Shown in pieces: positions 1 through 12,500 of a stretch of 64,000 nt of DNA. Made by a program: the position numbers and the translations under genes. A model generated the notes under the pieces. That model was given only the letters and a program-made list of their open reading frames with translations. It was not told the origin of the DNA and ran no database searches. Every line of letters starts with the position of its first letter. Position 1 is the first letter of the stretch. The DNA comes from Piezodorus guildinii (taxonomy: Eukaryota > Arthropoda > Insecta > Hemiptera > Pentatomidae). The stretch spans positions 16,684,635 to 16,748,634 of the forward strand of contig CM041294.1 of assembly GCA_023052935.1 (NCBI GenBank), read 5' to 3'.

Positions 1-407
1 AAGAGATATGCTCTGTTGAATTCAAAATAGCTTTGTGAATCATGACTCGAAAGTCTAGATGCTGAACAACAAATAAATAAATAACTATTTACTGTTAAAC
101 TTCTTGAACACTACTTCTTTCAAGTTTAAGTATTTAGGAACTATGGACCAAAATATGATTTGCTTATTTATACTTATAATAATAATTTGATGTTGTTTAT
201 TTCTAGTTATATAGATTAACAAGCCACAAGAATATGGCACTATTAGTTTGGACGGAGGAGCTTTAATTTAACTAGCTCCTCGTTCTGTCATATTCTTGTG
301 GCAAAGCTATAGTTTTCATTTCACAACTTCAGATATGGTATACATTGTCTGAGTTATGATCAGATACTTAAATCATTGCTGAATAAATTATTTTTTATTT
401 ATGATAG
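1..407. other. intron, 3' part
   Basis: AT-rich intron upstream of the first visible ankyrin exon. Apart from the palindrome at 223-302 I see no gene, repeat or RNA signal. Confidence 0.7.
223..302. repeat. nested palindrome (hairpin)
   Basis: The outer arms at 223-236 and 289-302 are perfect 14-base inverted repeats (GCCACAAGAATATG). An inner pair, GAGGAGCT at 255-262 and its complement at 274-281, lies in the loop. No target duplication was found. It could be a tiny fold-back transposon remnant or a structured RNA. Confidence 0.75.
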
Positions 408-599
408 CATTCTTGGACTCCTCTTTTGGTCGCTACAATGGGAAATCATGTTGATGTTGTGATGATGCTTCTCGAGCTGAGGCCAAATGTAAATGCTATG
501 GATAAGGATGGATTTACTGCGTTGACAATTGCCTGCAAAGAAGGTTATTCAGAAATAGCAACAGCTCTTATTGCCGCTGGAGCTTACATCAATATTCAA
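408..599 (+). CDS. Kidins220: Kidins220 exon a: ankyrin repeats
   Basis: Acceptor ATAG ends at 407 and the donor GTAAGT starts at 600; phase 0 at both ends, 64 codons. It carries ankyrin consensus pieces: [16 protein letters not shown], then [14 protein letters not shown] with the inner helix [10 protein letters not shown]. The first residues (HSWTPLL) continue a repeat begun in an exon upstream of the window. Position 426 is not a real start; it is an internal TTG codon. Confidence 0.93.
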
Positions 600-3500
600 G
601 TAAGTTCTCTATTAAGTTTATTAGTGTTTTATCATCAAATGTATAAATCTTCTTAATTACGAAAAGATGTATTGTTTTTAAACTTTTTTCTTTCATATCT
701 TAATCTAATTTAAAGTATTGAGATTGATACAATCTTGTGTTCTTTTTTTTAATTTGTCAATTGCATTTGTACCCACTTAGATCATATTTCTTGTTAAAAA
801 ACATTTACTTGTATTTCAGGAAATGAATTTCAAAAATAGTAATTTAATCTTTTATGTATCCTCACACAAGGCTGAAACGAAGAAACTGCTCAAAGATACA
901 AAAGACTCATTTACATGACTATTAACAGGACATAAGTCATTACATCATCATTATTTTGGACATATGGAATCGAGCTTTGGGGCTCTAAGAAACCATCTAA
1001 TTCCTCCCGCATCCAATCCTTACAATCCAAAATCATTCGCAAAATCCTGAATGCCCCTTATATGGTCACAAATCAACTCCTCTATACTGACCTAAACATT
1101 CCATTTGTTGCAAACATAGCCCGTGATAGATACACCTCTTTTCATTCTAAACTCACTGCCCACACAAACCCACTTGTCCGTAATTTATCTTCCTTAGATA
1201 TCCCTGATAACACTCCGAGGTGACTGAAAAGAAGGTAGCTTTGGGACCTACTGCCTTAAAATAGTTAGTGAAGTGCTACCACTGGGTAGTTCTTTCTCAA
1301 GACATTTTCATGACTTTTTTTTTTCATTCTGCATATTTACTTATTGTGTTGTTTAATACAGTTGTAAATGACTAAAAATAAATAAAAAATCTTTTATGTA
1401 TGCCTTTTTCAGGACAGGGGTGGTGACACTAATCTAATTCATGCCGTCAGAGGAGGTCATAGGAGTGTCATAGATGCACTTTTGAAGAAATATGCTGATG
1501 TTGATATACCAGGAAAAGTAAGACTATACTGTTATCTACATATTCTATGATATTTGTTTCTATTTAAATATCAAGTTTGTATTATAATATGCTTATTTTA
1601 AAAAAATATTCTTTTAAGAAACAAATTAATTCATACAATATTTACTTAATTATAACTCATTTTACTCTCAGGGTATGGTATGGGTTCTTGACAATCAGGC
1701 ACATTATCTTTTATATAACTTTTTTAATCATAATAATAACTTACAAAATAACACAAACAATATGCAGGCTAACCAAGATCCCTCTTCATATTCAGCTCCA
1801 CACTCTCCAAGTCCCCAGTGAACACTACTCTCTCTAACTACTGACCCTTCAGGTATAAAACATACCTGCTAGTGACTTTTTTTCTTAGCATCCAAAATGG
1901 ATGCTATGTTTGTAAACAAACAACAAAACAGGAGCTGTTTTTTTAAAATTTAAATCTCACTTTTATCCTATAGTTAGCCTGCCTAACACAATAATCAAAT
2001 AATAAATAAATAAATACAATAATTATTAATTCAAATTTGATTTTAATATTTTCATAAGGGTTTCACAATTCCTCACGGGACATGGGGGCTTCCGAGCAAA
2101 ACTTGCTGAGCATGGGAAAAACATAAGTCCCCTATGTCCCAGTTGTGGTGTTCCGGAGACCGCCGAGCATATTCTCCTTGCCTGTACCGCTTATGAGACA
2201 CTAAGAACAAATCTTTTGAGGAGCACAGGCCTCTACATCCTTACGGAGAGTGACATTCCTCACCTAGTAACCAAAGAAAACTACCCGTATTACAAAGCAT
2301 TCGTGTACGGGTGGAAAGAATGTGTTGGTCCAAGTCACTTCACGCTAGTTAGGGGAGAAGCATGAAGAAGGCTGCCGAACATTTGAACTAACTTTGAAGA
2401 CATAAAGCAGCTGTGGGTTGTAGCTTGGTACTTCCTACAGCTGCAAGCACCCGTATTGCCTTCAAGGCAGGGAAGGGTTTAAATAAATAAATAAATAAAT
2501 AAAAAAAAACAATAATTATTAAAAATGGGTTTATTACAGTATATATTATCTTTAAGCAGAAAACTGTAGCACTGATCTTATCCTGTTATTTACAACTCTA
2601 CCAATTTTTTCAACTATGCTTTTTTTAAGTAAATCTACTAAAAATATTGTTTGGAACAGAATAACATGAAATTAACAAAACATTTGTATGCTTAAACACT
2701 TACTGGACAAATGCTTTGAATTTCTAATTCACTTTCTAAAAAAATCATAGATTACTTCAGTTATAAATTATTGAGCTTATGTTCTTTAACTAAGCAAGCT
2801 CCCATAATTATATTCACCCATTTATGGTATTTTTCATTTGACCTGTGAGAACTTGTACTAATATTTTGTCAAGGTGCCATTTACATTGTTTTCTGAAAAT
2901 ATTTATTATTTTCTCTTTGCTCCTAAAATTTTCAACTTTTTATAAATGATTAGGAGATAATATAATTTTTTCTTTAATAAAACCTTATTTATTGGTTTCA
3001 TTGAACCATAATTAATACTTTGTTTAAAATGTTGCTTGTAATATATTTTTTTTTAAGAAATGATCTTTATAAATGAACTTTTCAGGACTATTCTCAGTGA
3101 AATAATGTGTTACTGAAGTATAATTAAAGACTTATACAATATATTTTTTAAAGTTTCTTTGTATGATCATCGGTTTAAAATATAGATTATATAAAATAAT
3201 TTGCTTAATGTAGTTATTTTGTGATTTTCAGGAAAGAAAGACTGCTGTATATTCTGCTGTTGAAAAAGGAAATGTCCCAGTCCTTAAAATGTTGCTTGCT
3301 GCTAATCCTGACCTGGAAATTGCTACAAAAGTAGGTGTTACTCAATTTTTTGTCCTAAGTTAAGTTCTAATAGTTTTTATTACTCATAATTTATGAGTCA
3401 CTTAGTTCAATTTGTTATAATTAAAATATAGAAATAAAATTAATCAAGGATTGGAATATTGAAGTTGAAACTTCTTTACGCACGTTATTCAATTTTTGGC

Positions 3501-6500
3501 AGGGGTAAAAGCTTTGATTTCGTAACCATGGAGACGTTACCAACATGCTGTAGGCTGGCGCATACGCAGCGTATGCTTATGTGTATGCGACAATGTATGG
3601 ACAATACATTTTAATTGTTTCCATTTATATTTCTCCTGGAAAATTGATAAAACAAATCCAACTATTCTTATTTAAAAAATTGATGATATATACAAAATAA
3701 AATATTTCAAAACTTGGCACAATATAGGCTCAACAAGGAGGAACAAGATAGAGTAACTGTTTGTTAAGCAAAGAAAAATAATCTTGGATGGATTTTTAAA
3801 ACCACTAGACAATGATTATAAAAATAGTTTGGTGGAGAACGAATATTCTTGAGAAACAGGTGATAGAAGAATAAATATGATAAATAAGAATTAAGAAATT
3901 CATAACAAATTTAAAGAAATTGTATTGGTATCTCCAAGAACTTATCAGAAGCTAATGATCCAATGATAAACTCTAAAGGAAGACAGGACAATAAAGAGGA
4001 ACTTATTTGGAAAGAGGAAATAGAGAAAGCTATGAAAAAGATCAAGACTGGGACAGCAGGATATCGTCAAATCTTACCAGAAATGAATCAAATTAAGTTA
4101 AGTTAAGCAAGTTTCTATTTTAGAAGTTATGGGAATAGTCACACCCGATTGAGACAGTCTATTGTATTAAGTTATTTTTTTATATCATTATAAACTACAA
4201 TTTTTAATATAAGTTTTATTCTGTAGGATGGGGATACTCCATTACTCAAGGCTGTGAGATCAAGAAATGTGGAAGCAGTTCAATTACTTTTGGAGCGAAG
4301 AGCAAAAGTGTCAGCTGCAGATAAATGGGGTGATACTGCTTTGCACATAGCTATGAGAGCACGTTCAAAAGCAATCGTTGAGGTAATTTTAAAGTTATAT
4401 CAATTTTTAAAATAATAGAAAATATGTATGTGATAGATCTGTTTGTTCTTGTTAAATTCTAATTTATATATTAAAAAAACTAATATGTTTACAGCTAAAA
4501 ATTAAATTACAGTTAATTAGTTCAATGTACTCAAATTCAGGCAGGTTGTCCTAGGCGTGCATGTCTGTTGTGTCTGACACCAGACATCAGACCTCTTTCA
4601 TAAAAATTTTTTTTTTTTATGTTACTTGGAGAGGAGGGAGCCTTTCTTCATCTATTTTATTTTTACATGCTTATTGATGTTTTCACTTATTTTTGTTTTA
4701 GGTACTTTTAAGGAATCCAAAAAATTCACAACTTCTTTACAGACCAAATAGAGCTGGAGAAACACCTTATAATATTGATATAGGGCATGCTAAAACAATA
4801 TTGGGTCAAATTTTTGGTGCTCGTAAGTCATATTATATATTTTAAGTTGCTTATTAGTATAAATACACTATTATTATGGTAAATAGTGAATGAAAACTTT
4901 AAGCAACCCAAAATTTTCAATACAAATGGAAATGAGAGACATTTATGTGTTGTTTTTTTCTTTTTTTTCTAGGCCGTCTAAATACTAATGAAGATAATGA
5001 AAATTTACTTGGTTATGATTTGTACAGTGCTGCTCTCGCTGACATGCTCAGTGAACCCTCCCTCTCCATGCCTATCACAGTTGGTTTATATGCTAAATGG
5101 GGTTCCGGAAAGTCATTTTTGTTAGGAAAATTAAGAGGTACTGATATTTATGTTAATATTTAAGAAATATCCATATGATTTATTTTATAGTAGTTTTTAT
5201 TGGTATAAACTACAAAGAAAATAATTTTGTAATTTTATTTAAACAAAATATTTATGTAACATAGATCTCAATCCATTTTCTACTACTACTACTAGTGCCA
5301 CGCTACAACTCGGTGACGAGTCTTGGCCTCCTCAACCAACTTCCTCCAGTCATCTCTGTTCTGTGCAGCTATCATCCAGTTCCCGACTCCCAGGACATCT
5401 CTGGAATCCTTCGCAACACCGTCTGACCATCTCAGTTTTGGTCTCCCTCTTCTTCTCGTACCGTAGAGAGGATCTTTCAGGATCTTCTTGGCTATTGCTT
5501 CATCCTCCATCCTTGCCACGTGGCCAGCCCATCTAAGTCTTCCGAGCTTCATCCTCAGGATGACATCTTGATCATCAAGCATTGCATACATTTCAGCATT
5601 GTTCCGCCTTCTCCAGTTTCCACAGATCTGTACTCCTCCAAATATTCTTCGAAGAATTTTCCCCTCAAAGATTAGGTGGTCTTGTTCCATTCTTTTTGTT
5701 GTCATCCATGTTTCCGATGCGTACAGCAGATTAATGCTTTGCACAGATATAGCTTGTTCGGCCAGGATAGAAGGCGAGAGTTGAATTCCTTGCGAAGGGC
5801 AAAGTAGCACTTATTAGCCATCAATATTCTTTTCTTGACTTCGACTTCAGTTGCATTGTCTTGTGTTACCACTGATCCCAAATACTTGAACTGCGCTACT
5901 TTTTCAAAGGTAAAGGTGCCGATATTTGATTGATATCTCAATCCATTTGAGATTGTACAATTTTCATTAATTTTGGCGCTCGATATTTATGATTTTTTAA
6001 AAAGTTATTCTCTATCCTTTCGTAAATATAAAACCATAAATAAAAATATTTTCTGGCCAATACTTTTAGTGTTGCCACTATTTTAAGTCATGTGATGGGA
6101 AAATCTTTCTAATTCCTATAATTTTATAGGTATCAAATCAAAACAAAAACTAACAATAAGATAAGAACAAGTTTTATATTTTTTTTTCTCCATGACTCAT
6201 TACCTATATAGTGAAGAAACATGTTTAAAAAATTCTCGAAAATTAATAAAAATTGAGATTTTTGATGAGATAAAAGTATACACAGGAAAAGAGACTCACT
6301 TATAATTATTTTTTACTTTCACTTACTATATATAGTAAGGGGAAATATTGCGATCGTGAAAATTTTGGAATTCCAGTTTTCAACGGAAATACACGTTTTA
6401 GGGTCCCCTGAGTCCAAATAACCAAGTCCCACAAAAAGGTGTTGTGTGTGGGTAAACTCCCGGGCGGAAACGGTAAGTCCTATGAAACTGAAATTTCATA

Positions 6501-9500
6501 TTTAAGACAACTATACACCCGAGACATGACAAAACTTTTTTCATCAAAATGAGCTTACCAGAAGAGGCACTTTATACCATGCATTTTGCACCTTTTTTCG
6601 ATTTTCTCAAAAACGGTTCCGACGATTTTGATTAAACTCGCTATATCGATGTAAAATTTAATTGGCTTTAATACCATGTAGGCTTTATTTGGATAAAAAT
6701 GGTCTGACAGGGCTTAAATGCCGATATTTTAAATTTACTTCCCCTAAAGTACCTTTTATTTTGTAGATTCAATAATAATAACTAGATTATCTTGTTAACG
6801 CTGATGAAAAACAGGTAAATATATAAATTGAATAAATTCGATACCCAACTAAAGGGGAAAACTGAAAAAATATTTTTTTTAATGCAATTTTTCGTTTTTG
6901 AACATAAGAGCAGTAATATACATGTATGATATACCGTTGGAAAGCTAAAGATTTTAGAAAAAATATCATCTCACCCACAAGCTTTTAAAAGTTAATAGAG
7001 AGTGATGAAATGAACATAAAACTAAACTGATTATTTTAGATAATAATATGATAGATTTTTTTAATGAAACCACATGTTTCTATATAAATTCAATTTGATT
7101 AATTCCTTAATAGTTTCACGTATTTTTATCTCTAACTGTATTTGAAAATTCTTTCATTGATTTTAAAAATGGAGGTAAGTGAAAGTCGTGTATTGCCCGC
7201 ACCAGATTTTTTCTTATATAGCTTATATAGTCCTACTTGCTGTAAAAATTTTGTTCCTGAGAACATAGTCCTTTTTGTAAAGTCTGGACGATTTCGAATG
7301 GAATGACCGACCCATATCTATTACCTTTTAATGAGCTGGATAGTCAAGATTTCATTCTATTTATTTTAAAATAAAGTGAGAAATATATTAAATTTGAATT
7401 ATCAACCAGTAAGGGAAAAATTAATATAATGATGAAAGGAAATTAAAACCTTTGAGTGTAATTTTCATAATTCTGTTACAGAGGAAATGAAGAGCTTTGC
7501 TCGCCAATGGACTGAACCACTACTTCAATTTTCATGGGTTCTTTTGGTATTATTGGGTCACATTTGGTTAGTAACTGGCTTAGCTCTTGGTCTCGTCACC
7601 AACTCTTGGACTGTTGGTATTCTTGTTACTGTCGTCCTTTGTTTCTTTTCATACATATTTCTTCTGTTGCTGTGGTATTCTAGTCAAAAGTAAGTTTTAA
7701 TTTTAATTTTATTTATTATTAGCCAATTCATTTCTACTGATTTACTGCATACTAAAGTTTTACCGCTTCTTCTTTTTTCCATTATCGTCTCAAATTAACG
7801 TTATTTATAAATGTTCTTTATAGATATAGTTGGGATTTCCCATATAACCTCAGTGTGAACCTCACATCCCGAATGAATGCTGTTCGGTTAGTGCTTCAAG
7901 TCATGTTCTGCCACCCGCCTGGTGCACAGTGGTCAGATGCTGTAGCAGCATTACCTTTGCGGTATATTTCACTTATATATTTTCATAAATTTATTGATTA
8001 TAGTTAGAAAAAAGTTTCCATTTCTTTTTTTATTCAGTTCTATATTATTTTCTTTGTAACTTTTAAACTGTCTATTCATTATCATTATATCCTTGGCTGC
8101 ACGCGTTGTGTTTTCAGTTGAAACTAATTAAACATTTCTTGTTAGGTTTTATTTCACTGAGCAGACAAGAGTTGGCACTACTACAGCTGGAGAAAGCTCA
8201 GTAGTGCAAATGATTGGCTCACTGTACGATGCCATCGAAGCAGATTATGGTACCTTCTCTACCCGTCTTTATAGAGCATTCAGACCAAAACCAAGTGAGA
8301 AATAATAATTTTAATTAGTCTAGAATTAAAAATGTGTCGTTTTAATTGGCTGTATTTAGATATATTATATGTATCTTTATTTTTTATTTATTTAATACCT
8401 CTTGAAAATTATTAAAATATTTGGGACCCAAATAATGGAAGATTTTCTTATTCAACTGGGTCGCATTAGGCATTGTCTTCTTTTTATATTGCTCGGTATA
8501 CTAATACAGTTTATATTAAAAATGATTAATTAAAGATATATATATATTTATAAGATGGATAGATCTTCAGATGAGCTATGAAGGTGGCCATCTACTTTCA
8601 CACAAAATGATCTTGAGCACAGTTTTAAGAATGAAATTTTTTTACGGTAATTAAAGATTGTATCCAATTAGAACAATCATACAATAAAATTCTTAATGAT
8701 GGAGTTTAGTTGACCGTTAAGAAATTAGATGAGGAAGATGGTTGGGGGTGTGATCATTAGAGAGAAACACGCATTAAAACAGTGCTATTTTAATGGTGTG
8801 TCGACGTTTCGACCTACATTGTGGGCCTTCATCAGGGTGACTCTGAGACGATGTCTAAAGAAGTGTTTTAAATAACCTGAGTGTTATTATGATGAAATAG
8901 GAGGGCTGATTTTTATAAAATTAAACATTAAATTTATCTACAAATAATTTTTATACTGCCTAGAATATTAACAATAACTTTTTTTTTCAGTTAAATCTAC
9001 CAGCTCCTGGAGATGGAGGCGTCTTTGTTGTCTTCCTAACTTCCTTATATTTGAGTTGTGCTTCTTCGCTATCCTAGTGATGATTGGAGTCACTGTTGTC
9101 TTTGTTGAAGAACGAAATCTTCCTGAGTAAGACTGATTAGATATTAGTTGATTATCTATTTATTTTAAAGGCAGGAAATGCTTGTGCGGAAATTCAGTTG
9201 TGAGTAAAAAAATCCTTAGTTTTGCCATCCTTTGAAAAAGGTGGCCCTGTGCCTGTGCGATGTCAGGTACTCGTTAAAGATTTCTCTCCTAATTAAACCT
9301 GGATAGGCAAAATTTAGGATCAACACATGTAGCATTGTCCGATCAGCCACAGTAGCATTAATAATAATAATAGCTTTATTGGCTGATAAATACTGATATC
9401 AGTATTGACAAAAGCCTCTCCTATAGGGAGGAATTTATAGAAGTTGGCTATAGTTAGAAATGATAAAATATTGAAAAAAAACAACAAATAATCCAAAGAA

Positions 9501-12500
9501 AGAAAAAATACAAATAATTATAAAATAAAAAACTCTAAAAAACAAAACAGAGTCCTTGAAAAAATACACCAAAATCAAACACAAATTAAATATTTTTTAA
9601 AATGTTTATCCACCAGGATTTGTCCCTCGCAACCAGCCAACAGTCTGTGTCAATTTGTCCCTCGACCTGCGATGTGGTCGCCCCCTCTGCCTGCTGTCCT
9701 CTCTCGTGATCCACTCCGTGCAAGCTCTGGTCCATCTCCCGCCAAGTGCCCAGTCCAGCTCCATTTCAATCGATGTGCTTCAACCCTTAGACTTTTAATG
9801 TTCACTTTCTGAAGAATATTTTTGTTTTTTATTCTCTCCCTTTTCTGGATAAACATTAAACTTCTTAGAAGCTGCATTTGCATGGTATTCAGCCTCCGGT
9901 CGAGTTTTCTTGTAAGTGCCCAGGTTTGAGCCCCGTAGAGAACCGTGAGATATACACATGTGGTAAGAACTTTGGTTTTAAGATCTAGTGATAGATTGCT
10001 TTTGAAGATCTTTTGGAGAGACCAATATTTGCACCACCTGAGCTTAACTCTATTCATATTTTCTCTAAATGATATTGTCTGCCCTAAGTAAATGTACTCC
10101 TCTACATATTCTATCTCACTATTGTTAGCATAAACTGATATTTTTATTGAGTTTGTCATGATTTTAGTTTTTGCTGTATTTATTTATTTTTTTTTTTTTT
10201 TTGATACAGCAAAAACAGTAGCATTAAGTGACTTTAAATGAATAAACAAACTTAAAATATATCTATTTTTCTGTTACAGTGAACAAGTTTCTATTGATCG
10301 AACTACTGTAAAAGTAATTTTGTTTCTCACTGTTGGTTTGGTTGCTGTCTGCATCACAGCAAATATCTACACAATTGGACGAATTTTCAAATCCATTTTT
10401 CAATCACATCGCAGGCAGTTACAAAGTGCTATTGCTTCCCTTGAAACTGTTAAATCTGAAGGATTTCTACAGGCTTTGAAGAGGGAGGTTAATCTTATGA
10501 CAGAAATGGTATGCTGTAATTTAGAAAGTATTTTTAAATCACAATAATTTAATATATTAAAATGTTACTTGTATTCATTTTAACTTATTTATTGGATTTT
10601 TTATTTTTGTTCACGTTAAAGGTTAAGTGCTTAGATGCTTTTACTGGACAACAAACAAGACTGGTTGTTATAGTAGATGGCCTGGATAGCTGCGAGCAAG
10701 ACAAAGTCCTTTTAATTTTAGATGCAGTCCATGTTTTATTTTCTGGGACAAATAATATTCCTTTTATCATCATTCTTGCCATTGATCCTCATATAATTTC
10801 CAAGGTATATCAAAAACATATGAGTATTTTGCTATGAAAATAAAACTAGACCTTTCGTAACTGTATGTTTGTGCGTGTATGTGTGTTATGGACAAGGATT
10901 GAAATAAACTCTTTATTTTCTATCTAATGAACAAAAGTCACACGATGACTTTTATTTTTGGATTTAAACAAATCATGATTTAATTCTTATATTTTAAATA
11001 AATACCAACCTTAACTCATTTATGAATATAAAAGTTTTATTAAAATATTGTAAGTTGATTATGATAGTATCTAAGGCTTAGTCTATATGTGCACTCATTG
11101 ATTTATTTTAATATTTCGGATATCCTTAGATGGAGTTCCATCATACTAAGTGTGCATTAATTTTTTAAGATAATAATTATGACTTGCCAAGTAATTTCAG
11201 TAATAACTATTTTCTCAGAATTATTCATTTCTTGGTTTATCAGGTTTTTAAGGATTCACAATTAGCAAATTTTGATTTTATTACAGAATTTTTTTATCAT
11301 GGTATGCTATATTTTTATCAAAATAAAAAAATCTTTAAAATCTCGCAATAATTTCACATAACTCCCTTCTTCTAATGATCAAATCTGCTGACCAGATAAG
11401 TTTTTTCTAAGGAAATATAACTTTTTTTTTAGGTAAGCATAGTTTTCCAGGATTTTTTTTACTACATAATAGTCCTTAAATAACAACTATTTATGGAGTT
11501 ATAAACCTTTATTACAATTGGTAATAAATGCACTTCCAAATATTCAATAGTGAATCTTAAAGGAGTTTGGTATTGTGATGCTCTCCAAAACATTTCAGCT
11601 TGACATTAATAAGTCAACATTTTTCATGCCCACTCCCAGACTAATGATGTTTATAAATAATTGGAAGTTTCTTTTTAAGTTAAATTTTTGTAATGTTACT
11701 AAATAAGTTTTTTACTTTCTGAGGTATAAAATATTTTAAGTGAGGTATAGAATACTTATTCTTTATGCTCTCATTAGGTGGCATGGGAACAGGTCAGTTT
11801 TGGGATATTCAATTACTGTTGTTGCATGTATTCGTTTTTGATGTTGTTTATTTTGTAGTTGTGGTTATGTTACTATAATTGTTCTTTTGTTATAGGGGTG
11901 GGCAAAATGCTTGCATTTCAGATTACACTTTATGACATTTGTTCATTCTCTAAACTTTTAGGATTTTCACCTTCTTCGATTCATGTTCATAATTTCCAAT
12001 GTGTAAAAACAGCAAAACTGTATCTTTCATATTTTTACATCATTTATATCCCACTCTGTATCAAAGGAGGAAACAATGACAGTTTGTAAAATGTCTCAAT
12101 TAATATTGGGTTGTGTCTCATGAAATGTCCGTTTTTAAGGTAAAGGATTTTTATTAAAAATATTATATGAAAACAAGATAATTTTATTCCAAGTATTTAC
12201 CTTCTTTTTCTACACATTTTTCCCAACGTGACAACAACTTTTTTATCCCGAACTGAAAAACTCTGAGCTTTAAAGTGAAACAAAATCTGAAAACGCACTT
12301 TTCACTTGATCATCATTATCAAAAAGTTTTCATTTGACGAAGTTGTCTAAATTCCTGAAAGGGTGGTAATCTGTTGGAGACAAGTCAGGAGAATATGGTG
12401 GGTGGGGAAGAACTTCGTAGTCCAGTTCTTTCAATTTTTGCACTGTATGTTTTGAAACATAGGGTCTTGCTGCCGCTCAGTGAGATCATGAGGTATCTAT

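Noticed and set aside
1577..1837. 86-codon open frame
   Set aside because: Low-complexity, hydrophobic translation of AT-rich intron; no splice-compatible context or homology.
5599..5784. Plus-strand frame opposite the RTE fragment
   Set aside because: Shadow of the minus-strand LINE coding sequence.
6787..6978. 63-codon frame also found at 50813
   Set aside because: Both are translations of the same non-coding interspersed repeat in opposite orientations, not a gene.
11859..12089. 76-codon frame
   Set aside because: Lies across the end of a hAT-like element; no motif.
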